Part shown: positions 16,322-25,347 of the stretch, one piece after another
How the letters are laid out: every line of letters begins with the position of its first letter
Position numbering within the stretch: the first letter of the stretch is position 1
Assembly (NCBI RefSeq): GCF_000160835.1
Contig: NZ_GG700737.1
Coordinates: 1 to 64,000 of the forward strand
DNA length: 64,000 nt
Origin: Limosilactobacillus antri DSM 16041
GTDB lineage: Bacteria; Bacillota; Bacilli; Lactobacillales; Lactobacillaceae
Direction of reading: 5' to 3'
Position numbers and translations under genes: made by a program
Notes under the pieces: model-generated
Told to the model about the DNA's origin: nothing
Seen by the model: only the letters and a program-made list of their open reading frames with translations
Database searches by the model: none

Positions 16322-16357
16322 AACCAGCGGTGGATTACGTTGCGCCGCTGGTTTTTA
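16322..16357 (+). terminator. Terminator of the permease gene
   Basis: AACCAGCGG pairs with CCGCTGGTT across a 14-base loop and is followed by TTT. Confidence 0.8.
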
Positions 16358-16394
16358 GTTTAAAAATAAGAAAGACTGGGTCGGTGCCCAGCCC

Positions 16395-16856
16395 CTATAA
16401 GGTCTGATTTAAATGAAGCTTGCGCTGGCAGTCGGGACATAAGCCATGAATCTCAATGTTACTACCAGTTACGAGATAATGGGTCTTTTCCCGGGTCATT
16501 GCGGACAGCTCCTTGGTGATTTCAGAAAAGTGTTCGTCAAAGACGTCGGTAATCTTGCCGCAGCTGTCACAGACAACGTGGTAGTGGGGACGGCCAAAGT
16601 AGTCGTAGTGGGTACTGCCATCACCGTTTTTCAGCTCAATGACCAGGTTGTAGTCAACGAAGAGCTTGATGGTGTTGTAGACCGTTGCCATACTGATATT
16701 GTCGACCTGGTCTTTTAAGTCGGCGTAAATCATCTCTACGCTGGGGTGGGTGTGGTGGTTAATGAGGTAGTCCAGAATTGTTTTTCGTTGGGGGGTTAGC
16801 CGAACCTTGTGTTTGCGCAATAGGTCGAGTGCCCGGTCAAATTCAGCTTCCGCCAT
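16395..16856 (-). CDS. perR: Peroxide-sensing regulator PerR (Fur family)
   Basis: Metal-dependent repressor of peroxide defence genes. Of 153 residues, the winged helix covers about 1-85 (RLTPQRKTILDYL, SMATVYNTIKLFVD). PerR sensor ligands known from Bacillus appear in place: His37 in HTHPSVEMIY, Asp in HYDYF, both His in PHYHVVCDSCG, and Asp in ITDVFD. The structural zinc site is CDSC plus CPDC near the C-terminus. These ligands, and a Per-box-like sequence in its own promoter, favour PerR over Fur or Zur. Divergent from the MFS gene. Confidence 0.88.
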   Translation of the reverse strand: MAEAEFDRALDLLRKHKVRLTPQRKTILDYLINHHTHPSVEMIYADLKDQVDNISMATVYNTIKLFVDYNLVIELKNGDGSTHYDYFGRPHYHVVCDSCGKITDVFDEHFSEITKELSAMTREKTHYLVTGSNIEIHGLCPDCQRKLHLNQTL

Positions 16857-16877
16857 GAGCAGTTCTCCTTTCTTAAT

Positions 16878-16892
16878 TTAAAATAGTTATAA
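16878..16892 (-). promoter_or_regulatory. Per-box-like operator in the perR promoter
   Basis: TTAAAATAGTTATAA matches the Bacillus Per box TTATAATNATTATAA at 12 of 14 defined positions. It lies between the perR -10 (minus strand, 16902-16907, TATAAT; -35 TTGAAT at 16924-16929, 16-base spacer) and the start codon, where a bound repressor would block transcription. Autoregulation is inferred. Confidence 0.55.
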
Positions 16893-16984
16893 TCTATTGA
16901 TATTATACCATTTACAAGGATAGATTCAAAATATATAATTGATAACTGGCAAATAATAATAGTTCTAAAAAGGGAGTAGATTAG

Positions 16985-18421
16985 ATGGAGAAGAGTATTG
17001 ACCAAAACGGGCGGGCTTACAGTCGTTTTTGGTTCATTTGTACCTTGCTAGTAGGGACCTTTACGATGTCAATCAGCCAGTCATCGCTTTCTACGGCGTA
17101 CCCGACCCTAATGCGGGCCTTTGGCATTTCTGCCGATACCGTTCAGTGGCTGACAACTGGTTTTATGCTGGTGATGTGCGTCAGTATGCCGATTAGCCCC
17201 TGGATGCTGAACAACCTTAACTTTAAAACGATGTTTATCGTTGCGCTGGGGCTGTTTGACGTTGGCTCCCTGATGATTGTCCTGACCCCGGCAAGCTGGG
17301 GAAGCAACGGCTTTTGGTTTATGATGGTTGGCCGGGCACTGGAGGCCTTTGCGGTCGGGGTCCTTTTCCCGTCGTACCAGTCGGTGCTCTTGGAAATTAC
17401 GCCGAAGGACAAACGGGGGACGACCATGGGGATTGCCGGCCTGGTAATGGGGTCAGCCCTTGCCTGCGGTCCGATCGTTTCTGGGATTATTCTGAAATTC
17501 TTTGACTGGAAGAGCTTGTTTGGCTTTTTCATGATCGTAATCACCCTGATTATGGTAATGGCGGGAACCGGTTTGATTAGGGACGTCATGCCCCGGCACA
17601 AAACGGTGCTGGACTGGCTGTCCGTTTTCCTGTCGATCGGTTTGATTGGGATTATGTACGTGGTCAATTTGGCCGCCAAGCAAGACGTCGATTGGGTCCT
17701 CAACGGGGGAATCCTGGCGGTCAGCCTCGCGGCGGTCGCCTGGTTCTGCTACCGGCAGCTGCACCTGGCAGAACCGCTGCTTGAATTGCGGGTCCTCAAG
17801 ACCTTTAATTATGACTTGGCGGTTCTTTTGACCTCCATTTCCTACATTGCCCTGATCGTTACAACGATTATTTTCCCCTTGTACTACCAGGGCGTCTTGC
17901 ACGTCAGCCCCTTTATTTCGGGGATGTCGTTGGTCCCGGGGGCGGTCTTTTTAAGCATCCTCAACCCGCTGTCGGGAAAATTAGCCGATCGGATTGGCTT
18001 TAAACCGACGATGCTGGTGGGCATGGTCATGATTATCTGCGGCTGGCTGGCCGGCTTGCTGCTGCTCAACCGGTTGAGCCTGGTGGCAATGATTTTATGT
18101 GCAATGATTATTGAGGGCGGGAACGCCTTCGTGATGATGCCGGCAGTGACGCTTGGGGCGAACGCCCTTCCCGACGAACTGGTTCCCCACGGGACGGCCG
18201 TGATTACCACGGTTCGCCAGGTCCTGGGTTCTGCCGGGGTGGCCGTAGCGACGATTGTCCTGACGGTTGCTAGTGCCCACGCCCTGAGTGCCGGAAGCAA
18301 GCCGTTGGCAGCGAACCTCCACGGCTACCACTTGGTTTTTGTAATGATGGTGGTAATTGAATTGGTCGGCCTTGGGTTGGCATTGCTCCTTAAAGATAGC
18401 AAACGCCAGGGTGCAAAATAG
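16985..18421 (+). CDS. MFS drug:proton antiporter, DHA2-like (14 helices)
   Basis: A 478-residue membrane protein with about 14 hydrophobic segments, resembling multidrug exporters of the DHA2 family. Features include FTMSISQSSLSTAYPTLM in helix 1, a conserved loop with RALEAFAVGVLFP, and GKLADRIGFKPTM (about 330-342) between later helices, the usual DxxGxRxx-type cytoplasmic loop. ATG 16985 follows AAAGGGAG. It is transcribed away from perR with a 128-base shared region, so PerR influence is possible but unproven. Substrate unknown. Confidence 0.85.
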   Translation: MEKSIDQNGRAYSRFWFICTLLVGTFTMSISQSSLSTAYPTLMRAFGISADTVQWLTTGFMLVMCVSMPISPWMLNNLNFKTMFIVALGLFDVGSLMIVLTPASWGSNGFWFMMVGRALEAFAVGVLFPSYQSVLLEITPKDKRGTTMGIAGLVMGSALACGPIVSGIILKFFDWKSLFGFFMIVITLIMVMAGTGLIRDVMPRHKTVLDWLSVFLSIGLIGIMYVVNLAAKQDVDWVLNGGILAVSLAAVAWFCYRQLHLAEPLLELRVLKTFNYDLAVLLTSISYIALIVTTIIFPLYYQGVLHVSPFISGMSLVPGAVFLSILNPLSGKLADRIGFKPTMLVGMVMIICGWLAGLLLLNRLSLVAMILCAMIIEGGNAFVMMPAVTLGANALPDELVPHGTAVITTVRQVLGSAGVAVATIVLTVASAHALSAGSKPLAANLHGYHLVFVMMVVIELVGLGLALLLKDSKRQGAK

Positions 18422-18446
18422 GCTAAGAACCGTATTTAAATGACAG

Positions 18447-18485
18447 GGGAGTCGTAGCTGGAGCTGAGTCGCCAGCTGCGGCTCT
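18447..18485 (+). terminator. Hairpin after the MFS gene
   Basis: AGTCGTAGCTGG pairs with CCAGCTGCGGCT, followed by CTTTACT. It probably ends the MFS transcript, though the T tract is short. Confidence 0.5.
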
Positions 18486-18508
18486 TTACTAAAAAGGAGG
18501 GAAGAAAG

Positions 18509-19045
18509 ATGCAAATTAACCGTCCCGCCTGGGCAAACGCTTCCGTTGCCATGCAGGATTACTATGACCATTACTGGGGCTTTCCCGTTCACGACGAGCG
18601 CTTTTTATTTGAAATGCTAAGCCTGGAGGCGTTCCAAGCCGGCCTAAGCTGGGCAACGATTTGGCAGCGGCGCGCCGGCTTTGAACGGGCGTTTCGTGAT
18701 TTTCAAATTGACGAAGTTGCTGCTTTTAATGCCCAGGATGTCGAACGATTGCTGGATGATCCGGAAATTATTCGCAACCGTCGCAAAATTGAGGCGGTGA
18801 TTCACAACGCCCGGGTAATCACGGGACTGCACACCGCTGGGCAGACATTCGATGACTACGTTTGGCACTTTGTCGATTACCAGCCGCAGCGTTTAATCGT
18901 GAAAGCGGGGGAAGCCTTGCCTGCCCAAACGGACCAGTCACGGCAAATTGCCCGTCAGATGAAAAAAGATGGCTTGGCCTTCGTTGGGCCGACCACGGTC
19001 TATTCGTTCATGACGGCGGTCGGCCTGGTAAATGCCCGCCTTTAA
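18509..19045 (+). CDS. DNA-3-methyladenine glycosylase I (Tag) lacking the zinc site
   Basis: Base-excision glycosylase family that removes 3-methyladenine from DNA. The 178-residue product keeps the core: LEAFQAGLSWATIWQRR (about residues 40-56, including the adenine-binding glutamate), DPEIIRNRRKIEAVIHNAR, and FVGPTTVYSFMTAVGLVN near the end. E. coli Tag holds zinc through Cys4, His17, His175 and Cys179. Here the N-terminus reads NRPAWAN without Cys, the His17 position is Tyr in YYDHYWG, and the protein stops at GLVNARL before the C-terminal ligands. All four ligands are gone together, so this is a coherent variant rather than random damage. ATG 18509 follows AAGGAGG. Confidence 0.9.
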   Translation: MQINRPAWANASVAMQDYYDHYWGFPVHDERFLFEMLSLEAFQAGLSWATIWQRRAGFERAFRDFQIDEVAAFNAQDVERLLDDPEIIRNRRKIEAVIHNARVITGLHTAGQTFDDYVWHFVDYQPQRLIVKAGEALPAQTDQSRQIARQMKKDGLAFVGPTTVYSFMTAVGLVNARL

Positions 19046-19094
19046 TAAATTCTTAATTGATTATTAATGTTATGATGTGATAGTATTGTCTTCG

Positions 19095-19203
19095 TTATGA
19101 AGCAAATTCCCGATAGGATTCACTTAATTGTGAAGATGCCTTGTAACCGCAACTACAAAACTACTACTAGAGTTTCGACTAGAATATGGGGGAATTAATA
19201 AAG
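19095..19203 (+). promoter_or_regulatory. SMK-box (SAM-III) riboswitch before metK
   Basis: Elements of the Lactobacillales SMK box are visible: TTCCCGATAGGAT (about 19108-19120), a small hairpin TTCAC/GTGAA, then GATGCCTTGTAACCG (19134-19149). The GGGGGAA Shine-Dalgarno at 19188-19194 is complementary to TTCCC. SAM binding would hide the ribosome binding site of metK. A hairpin (CTAG...CTAG, 19167-19182) is inserted between the core and the Shine-Dalgarno. Confidence 0.8.
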
Positions 19204-20391
19204 ATGACAGAAAAACACCTCTTCACATCAGAATCAGTTTCTGAAGGGCACCCGGATAAGATTGCCGACCAGATCAGCGACGCTATCCTTGACGCACTGC
19301 TGACGGAGGATCCGGACGCGCGGGCGGCCGTTGAAACATCGGTTACGACCGGCTTGGTCCTGGTATTTGGTGAAGTATCCACCAAGGGTTACGTAAACAT
19401 CCAAAAGGTGGTCCGGGACACCATTCGCAAGATTGGCTATACCGATGGCAAGTACGGCTTTGACGCGGACAACTGTGCGGTTATCACCGCCTTAGATGAA
19501 CAGTCACCAGACATTGCCCAGGGGGTTGACGATTCACTGGAAACACGGTCCGGTGATAGTGATCCGCTCGATAAGATTGGTGCCGGTGACCAGGGCTTGA
19601 TGTTCGGTTACGCAACCGACGAAACGCCAGAATACATGCCGTTGACCTTAATGCTCAGCCACAAGCTGATGCAGCGGATTGCTAAGCTCCGTAAGGAAGG
19701 TACAATCTCCTACTTGCGGCCAGATGCCAAGGCTGAAGTAACCGTTGAATACGACGATGCTGGCAAGCCGCTCCGGGTCGACACGGTGGTACTGAGTACC
19801 CAGCATGATCCGGACGTTACGCTGGAACAAATCCGGCACGACGTTAAGGAACAAGTAATCAAGGCGGTGATTCCTGCTGAATTGCTTGACGATCAAACCA
19901 AGTACTTCATTAACCCAACCGGCCGCTTCGTAATCGGTGGCCCGCAGGGGGACGCTGGCTTAACCGGCCGGAAGGTAATTGTTGATACTTATGGCGGGGC
20001 TGCTCACCACGGTGGCGGGGCCTTCTCCGGCAAGGACGCGACGAAGGTCGACCGGTCCGCTAGCTACGCGGCCCGGTACATTGCGAAGAACCTGGTTGCC
20101 GCTGGCTACGCCAAGAAACTGGAGATTCAGGTTGCCTACGCCATTGGGGTAGCGGAACCGGTGTCAATTTCGATTGATACCTTTGGGACCGGTACGAAGA
20201 GTGAGGCAGAACTGATTGCGGCGGTCCGTAAGGTCTTTGACCTGCGGCCGGCCGGAATTATTGAGATGCTGGACCTCAAGCGGCCAATCTACAAGCAGAC
20301 GGCGGCGTATGGCCACTTCGGCCGGACCGACGTTGACCTGCCATGGGAACACCTGGACAAGGTTGCGGAATTAAAACAGATTCTGGGTTAA
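19204..20391 (+). CDS. metK: S-adenosylmethionine synthetase
   Basis: Makes S-adenosylmethionine from methionine and ATP in the cytosol. The 395-residue length is normal. The signatures [19 protein letters not shown] (residues 7-25), [12 protein letters not shown] and GGGAFSGKD are all present. ATG 19204 lies ten bases after the GGGGG ribosome binding site, which is part of the SMK riboswitch; the ATG at 19186 sits on that site and is not the start. Regulated at translation by SAM level. Monocistronic by layout; the leuS leader begins after it. Confidence 0.97.
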   Translation: MTEKHLFTSESVSEGHPDKIADQISDAILDALLTEDPDARAAVETSVTTGLVLVFGEVSTKGYVNIQKVVRDTIRKIGYTDGKYGFDADNCAVITALDEQSPDIAQGVDDSLETRSGDSDPLDKIGAGDQGLMFGYATDETPEYMPLTLMLSHKLMQRIAKLRKEGTISYLRPDAKAEVTVEYDDAGKPLRVDTVVLSTQHDPDVTLEQIRHDVKEQVIKAVIPAELLDDQTKYFINPTGRFVIGGPQGDAGLTGRKVIVDTYGGAAHHGGGAFSGKDATKVDRSASYAARYIAKNLVAAGYAKKLEIQVAYAIGVAEPVSISIDTFGTGTKSEAELIAAVRKVFDLRPAGIIEMLDLKRPIYKQTAAYGHFGRTDVDLPWEHLDKVAELKQILG

Positions 20392-20439
20392 TTTCATTCC
20401 CTGCTTGCAAATTGTCGATGATGAAGTTAGAATACAATT

Positions 20440-20680
20440 AATATTTTGATCGTAACGGAAGTAGTAGCCGGATGGACTGCCGACAGAGACCTGCTGGTGC
20501 TGTGAAGCAGGGACAGCCATCTGGTGAACTCATCCGGTAAGATTGCCGCTGAATGAAGTAGGTGGTGACGTCTGACCGCGTTAAGGCTTAAAGTGCTATG
20601 GAGATCCATAGAAAACGGGTGGTACCGCGGATTAGATTTCGTCTCGGAGAAGTGCAGGCTTCTGCGGGACTTTTTTATTA
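20440..20680 (+). promoter_or_regulatory. Leucine T-box riboswitch before leuS
   Basis: The specifier strand GAACTCA gives the Leu codon CTC at 20529-20531, opposite an AGTA strand near 20460. The T-box GGTGGTACCGCG (20618-20629) has T at the variable base, matching discriminator A of tRNA-Leu. The terminator hairpin with a T run is 20641-20677. Uncharged tRNA-Leu would permit read-through into leuS. Confidence 0.92.
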
Positions 20681-20709
20681 CGATCATGGTAAAGAAAAGG
20701 AGACAGACT

Positions 20710-23130
20710 ATGGCTTACGATCACACAACGATTGAAAAAAAGTGGCAAAAGTTCTGGAAAAAGAACCAAACCTTTAAGGCGGACATTAACAAGGACCAAA
20801 AAAAGTTTTACGCCCTTGATATGTTCCCGTACCCCTCCGGTCAGGGGTTGCACGTCGGCCACCCCGAGGGTTATACCGCGACCGATGTGATGTCCCGGAT
20901 GAAGCGGATGCAGGGCTTCAACGTGCTGCACCCAATGGGCTGGGACGCCTTTGGCCTGCCGGCGGAGCAGTATGCCCTTAAAACGGGTCACAACCCGAAG
21001 AACTTTACCAACAAGAACATTGACCACTTCCGCGATCAAATCCAGGCGCTGGGTTTTTCCTACGATTGGGATCGGGAAATCAACACGACGGATCCGGAAT
21101 ACTACAAGTGGACCCAGTGGATTTTTGAACAGCTCTACAAGAAGGGGCTGGCCTACGAAAGTGAAATCATGGTTAACTGGGCCCCCGACTTTATGGGCGG
21201 AACCGTGGTGGCCAACGAAGAGGTGGAAGACGGCAAGACCAAGCGGGGCGGCTACCCGGTTTACCGGAAGCCGATGAAGCAGTGGGTTCTAAAGATTACC
21301 GCCTATGCCGACCGTCTGATCAAGGACCTCGACCTGGTGGACTGGCCAGAAAGCGTCAAGGAAATGCAGCGGAATTGGATTGGCCGTTCTGAGGGGGCGT
21401 CCGTCTTCTTCCCGGTTGCCGGTGACGAAGAAACGAAGATTGAGGTCTTTACCACCCGGGCCGACACCCTCTTTGGCGCCTCCTACGTAGTCTTGGCACC
21501 GGAGCAGGAGTTGGTTGACCAGCTGACCACGCCGGAACACAAGGAAGCGGTGGCCCAGTACCAGGAAGAGGCTTCCCGCCGTTCAGACTTGGAACGGACC
21601 GATCTGAACAAGGAAAAGACTGGGGTGTTTACCGGGTCCTACGTTATTAATCCGGTGAATGGCGAAAAGCTGCCAATCTGGATTAGCGACTACGTTCTGG
21701 CTTCCTACGGGACCGGATGCGTGATGGCGGTTCCGTCTGGCGACCAGCGAGACTACGACTTTGCCAAGAAGTTTGACCTGCCGATCAAGCCGATTATCGA
21801 GGGCGCTGACCTTTCCGAAGGGGCCTTTGACGGCGACGGCAAGCACATCAACTCTGGCTTCCTGGATGGCCTGAACATCAAGGAGGCCAAGGCGAAGATG
21901 ATTGACTGGCTGGAAGAACACGATGCCGGTCACAAGAAGGTCAACTACCGCCTGCGGGACTGGATCTTCAGCCGGCAACGTTACTGGGGCGAACCAATTC
22001 CAGTCATTCACTGGGATGACGGCACGACCTCGCTGGTTCCAGAAGATGAACTGCCGTTGAAGCTGCCGGATACCGACAATATCGAACCATCGGGAACCGG
22101 TGAAAGTCCGCTGGCAAACGTCGAGGACTGGGTCAACGTCTACGATGAAAACGGCCGTCATGGCCTGCGGGAAACCAATACGATGCCGCAATGGGCTGGT
22201 TCCTCTTGGTACTGGCTCCGCTATACGGACCCGCACAACAGCAAGGAATTTGCTTCTAAGGAGGCTTTAGACTACTGGTCACCGGTTGACCTGTACGTCG
22301 GCGGGGCGGAACACGCCGTCCTTCACCTACTTTACGCCCGTTTCTGGCACAAGGTTCTCTATGACCTGGGCTTAGTGCCGACGAAGGAACCATTTATGAA
22401 GCTGGTTAACCAGGGGATGATTTTGGGGTCCAACCACGAAAAGATGTCGAAGTCCAAGGGCAACGTGGTTAACCCGGACGATATTGTTGATAAGTACGGG
22501 GCCGACACGTTACGGTTGTACGAAATGTTTATGGGGCCGCTGACGGAGTCCGTGCCGTGGGATGAAGAAGGTCTGCACGGTTCCTACAAGTGGATCCAGC
22601 GGGTCTGGCGTTTGCTGATGGATGACAACAACCACCTCCGGGACCGGGTGTCAAACTTCAACGATGGTAAGCTGACCAAGGTTTACAACCAGACCGTCAA
22701 GAAGGTCACGGAAGACCTCGGACGGATGCACTTTAACACGGCGATCTCGCAACTGATGGTCTTTGTCAACGAAGCATACAAGGTTGATGACTTACCAGCT
22801 GAATATATGCAGGGCTTTATCAAGATGATCTCCCCAATTATGCCGCACGTCGCGGAAGAACTGTGGAGCCAGTTTGGGATCAGTGAGACGATCGCTTACC
22901 AGCCGTGGCCAGAGTACGACCCGCAAGCGTTGGTAGAAAATGAAGTTGAGATGATCCTCCAGGTAAACGGCAAGGTCCGGGCGAAGGTCAAGATGGCCAA
23001 GGACACGTCCAAAGAAGAGGCCGAACAGCGGGCTTTGGCCAACGAACACGTTCAACGGTTTACGGCTGGCAAGGACATTAAGAAAGTAATTGTGGTGCCA
23101 AACAAAATTGTAAACATTGTTGCCAAGTAA
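20710..23130 (+). CDS. leuS: Leucyl-tRNA synthetase
   Basis: Class I synthetase charging tRNA-Leu. The 806-residue length is typical. The HIGH motif appears as HVGHP (about residue 50, in [11 protein letters not shown]), and the KMSKS motif as KMSKSKGN near 580. The editing domain is in the insert between them (for example [14 protein letters not shown]). ATG 20710 follows AAAGGAG; codons upstream belong to the T-box leader. Controlled by the leucine T-box. A terminator follows at 23139. Confidence 0.97.
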   Translation: MAYDHTTIEKKWQKFWKKNQTFKADINKDQKKFYALDMFPYPSGQGLHVGHPEGYTATDVMSRMKRMQGFNVLHPMGWDAFGLPAEQYALKTGHNPKNFTNKNIDHFRDQIQALGFSYDWDREINTTDPEYYKWTQWIFEQLYKKGLAYESEIMVNWAPDFMGGTVVANEEVEDGKTKRGGYPVYRKPMKQWVLKITAYADRLIKDLDLVDWPESVKEMQRNWIGRSEGASVFFPVAGDEETKIEVFTTRADTLFGASYVVLAPEQELVDQLTTPEHKEAVAQYQEEASRRSDLERTDLNKEKTGVFTGSYVINPVNGEKLPIWISDYVLASYGTGCVMAVPSGDQRDYDFAKKFDLPIKPIIEGADLSEGAFDGDGKHINSGFLDGLNIKEAKAKMIDWLEEHDAGHKKVNYRLRDWIFSRQRYWGEPIPVIHWDDGTTSLVPEDELPLKLPDTDNIEPSGTGESPLANVEDWVNVYDENGRHGLRETNTMPQWAGSSWYWLRYTDPHNSKEFASKEALDYWSPVDLYVGGAEHAVLHLLYARFWHKVLYDLGLVPTKEPFMKLVNQGMILGSNHEKMSKSKGNVVNPDDIVDKYGADTLRLYEMFMGPLTESVPWDEEGLHGSYKWIQRVWRLLMDDNNHLRDRVSNFNDGKLTKVYNQTVKKVTEDLGRMHFNTAISQLMVFVNEAYKVDDLPAEYMQGFIKMISPIMPHVAEELWSQFGISETIAYQPWPEYDPQALVENEVEMILQVNGKVRAKVKMAKDTSKEEAEQRALANEHVQRFTAGKDIKKVIVVPNKIVNIVAK

Positions 23131-23138
23131 ATAGTTTC

Positions 23139-23172
23139 AAAAGGTCCCGTGGATTTTTCCCGGGCCTTTTTA
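23139..23172 (+). terminator. Terminator of leuS
   Basis: AAAAGGTCCCG pairs with CGGGCCTTTTT around a T-rich loop, with one bulge. It ends in TTTTT. Confidence 0.75.
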
Positions 23173-23192
23173 TTCAGAAAGGAACCCTGAAA

Positions 23193-23456
23193 ATGGAAAT
23201 TGTAACTTATCCGGCCGTTTTTACCCCGCGGGATGGGCAAATTCTCGTTGACTTTCCCGATCTTCCGGAGGCCTTTACCCAGGGGAAAACGATGGCGGAG
23301 GCGATGGAGTTTGCTCGGCTGGGGCTGGCAATCACCCTTAACGATAAGCTGGGCCACTTTGAGGCGGCGCCCGCGGCCAGTCCATTGGCGGAAGTGGCCG
23401 CTGCCCACCCGGGAGCAACCGTTCAGGAGGTCCGGGTCGACCTCGACCAGTATTAG
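23193..23456 (+). CDS. Orphan HicB-like protein
   Basis: An 87-residue protein with the partial RNase-H-like fold pattern of HicB antitoxins: YPAVFTP, then ILVDFPDLPEAFTQGKTMAEAMEFARLGLA, the usual strand-strand-helix core (about residues 5-50). The remaining tail is Ala/Pro-rich and lacks the DNA-binding domain common in true HicB. No hicA toxin gene (a small dsRNA-binding-like ORF with a catalytic His) lies on either side, so it is an orphan. ATG 23193 follows AAAGGAA. It could be a housekeeping relative rather than an antitoxin. Confidence 0.75.
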   Translation: MEIVTYPAVFTPRDGQILVDFPDLPEAFTQGKTMAEAMEFARLGLAITLNDKLGHFEAAPAASPLAEVAAAHPGATVQEVRVDLDQY

Positions 23457-23562
23457 CATTAAGGAAAGCTAAAAAAGGCGAAAAGAAATTGCGCCCCGGT
23501 CTGATTCACGCTAAAATGATTAAGATTGCTTATTTTTGAAGAAGGCAGGAAATTTATGAATC

Positions 23563-25212
23563 ATGAATGAAGAACACACTAACGGGTCGCCGCTTGCGGC
23601 TGATAATAAGGATGCCCGGGAGAAGATGCTGAGTGGTTCGGCCTGGATGACGGTCGGTAGCATCACTTCCCGGATCCTCGGCGCGATTTACGTTATCCCC
23701 TGGGTAACCTGGTTTGATGCTTATAGCAATGAAGCTAACGCTCTTTATGCACAGGGCTATAACATTTATAATATCTTCTTGACGATTGCCACGGCCGGAC
23801 TGCCGTCGGCAATTTCCAAGATGGTGGCCCACTATAATGGCCTGAATGAATACGGCGTCAGTCGCCGTCTATACTACTCCAGTATGTATGTTGCACTGGC
23901 AATGGGAATCGTTTGTGCAATCGTCATGATGGCCTGGGCACCGGGCCTGTCAAACCACGATCCCAACGTGGTGCCGGTAATTCGGTCCTTGGCCTGGGCA
24001 GTGCTGATTATTCCGGCCCTGGCGATGAGCCGTGGCTTCCTGCAAGGGTATAATTGGATGGCCCCGTCAGGGATTTCCCAGTTTGTCGAACAGGTCTTCC
24101 GGGTGGTTTATATGCTTGGCGCGACCTACCTGATTATGAAGATTCAAAAGGGGAGCTGGGTCGATGCGGTTACTCAGTCGACCTTTGCGGCTTTCATCGG
24201 GGCCCTGGGCGCCGGCGCCGTATTGGCCTGGTTTTGGCTGCGCCACCGGCGGGAAATGAACGAACTGGTTAACCGGGGGAAGCCGAACCGGTCGGTGTCG
24301 ACGCTCAGTCTGATTGGCAAGATGGTTTACCAGTCGATTCCGTTTATCGTGATTGAATCTGGGGTGGCCATCTTTATGCTGATTGACCAGTATACTTTCC
24401 CCTGGATCCTGTTCCGGGTCGGCCAATTTACCCGCTACCAGGAAACCGTCCTCTACGCGCTCTTTGCCTTTAATGCCAACAAGCTGTACACGATTATTAT
24501 TTCCTTAGCGAGCGCGATGGCGGCCACGGTGATTCCGCTGTTGGCAACAGCGCGGGCCCAAAATGACCAGCTGGGGATGCGCAAGCAGATTGAAAACGTC
24601 CTGCAGCTCTTCTACTTCATCATGATTCCTTCTTCACTCGGCTTGGCCGCGGTGGCCCAGCAGATGTATACGGTCTTTTACCGCTATGACCACGCCGGGA
24701 TCGTCATCCTGGAATTTGCGGCCTTTGTGGCGATTCCTATGGGCTTGTATACCGTTGCCGCAGCGATGATGCAGGGGATTTCGGAAAACCGCCGGATGAT
24801 GAAATTCCTCGGAATTGGGATTGTCATCAAGCTGGCGTTGCAGTACCCGTGTATCCTCCTCCTGCAGGGGATGGGGCCGCTGCTGTCGACCTGCCTGTCA
24901 ATGTTTGTGATTGACTACCTGATTCTTCATTCGTTCAATATGGAATTTGGCCTGCACTTTAACCAGATGGCGAAGGCCACCAACCAAATTCTCTGCTTCT
25001 CGTTGATTATGTACGCTGTTACTAAGGCGGTAATGGTGCTTCTCGGGCACTTTATCAGTCCGTACGGCCGCTTTACCGCCTTCTTTGCCCTGCTGCTCGG
25101 GGTCGCAATTGGTGCCAGCGTCTTTGCCTACCTGGCGTTGAAGTACCGTCTAGCGGACCGGATCATCGGTCCCCGGTCGGCGACGTTACGGCAAAAGCTG
25201 CGGATTAGCTAG
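23563..25212 (+). CDS. Polysaccharide / lipid II flippase of the MurJ-YtgP type
   Basis: A 549-residue membrane protein with about 14 helices, of the MOP flippase superfamily (PST/MurJ-like). The N-terminal helix pair with SGSAWMTVGSITSRILGAIYVIPW and the NIYNIFLTIATAGLPSAISKM segment (about residues 60-85) are typical of YtgP, which flips lipid II for cell-wall synthesis in Firmicutes. A central PIPFIVIESG-like repeat (QSIPFIVIESGVAIFMLIDQ) marks the second half. ATG 23563 follows CAGGA at a longish spacing; no better start was found. Monocistronic; a bidirectional terminator follows. Confidence 0.85.
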   Translation: MNEEHTNGSPLAADNKDAREKMLSGSAWMTVGSITSRILGAIYVIPWVTWFDAYSNEANALYAQGYNIYNIFLTIATAGLPSAISKMVAHYNGLNEYGVSRRLYYSSMYVALAMGIVCAIVMMAWAPGLSNHDPNVVPVIRSLAWAVLIIPALAMSRGFLQGYNWMAPSGISQFVEQVFRVVYMLGATYLIMKIQKGSWVDAVTQSTFAAFIGALGAGAVLAWFWLRHRREMNELVNRGKPNRSVSTLSLIGKMVYQSIPFIVIESGVAIFMLIDQYTFPWILFRVGQFTRYQETVLYALFAFNANKLYTIIISLASAMAATVIPLLATARAQNDQLGMRKQIENVLQLFYFIMIPSSLGLAAVAQQMYTVFYRYDHAGIVILEFAAFVAIPMGLYTVAAAMMQGISENRRMMKFLGIGIVIKLALQYPCILLLQGMGPLLSTCLSMFVIDYLILHSFNMEFGLHFNQMAKATNQILCFSLIMYAVTKAVMVLLGHFISPYGRFTAFFALLLGVAIGASVFAYLALKYRLADRIIGPRSATLRQKLRIS

Positions 25213-25279
25213 GAATCGTTAAAAAGGTGGGAGTTCGCCGGTGGTTTCCACGTTACCTTTACAATAATTAAGAACTAGC

Positions 25280-25321
25280 AAGGGCTGGTGAGAAAACCGC
25301 GGTTTTCTCACCAGCCCCTTT
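25280..25321. terminator. Bidirectional terminator between the flippase gene and nnrD
   Basis: AGGGCTGGTGAGAAAACCGC is followed at once by its mirror GCGGTTTTCTCACCAGCCCC and TTTT, an almost loop-free palindrome. It shares the GGGCTG...AAAAC core with other terminators in the window. Confidence 0.9.
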
Positions 25322-25347
25322 TAGATGAAATAAAATTTCCCGGGAAA

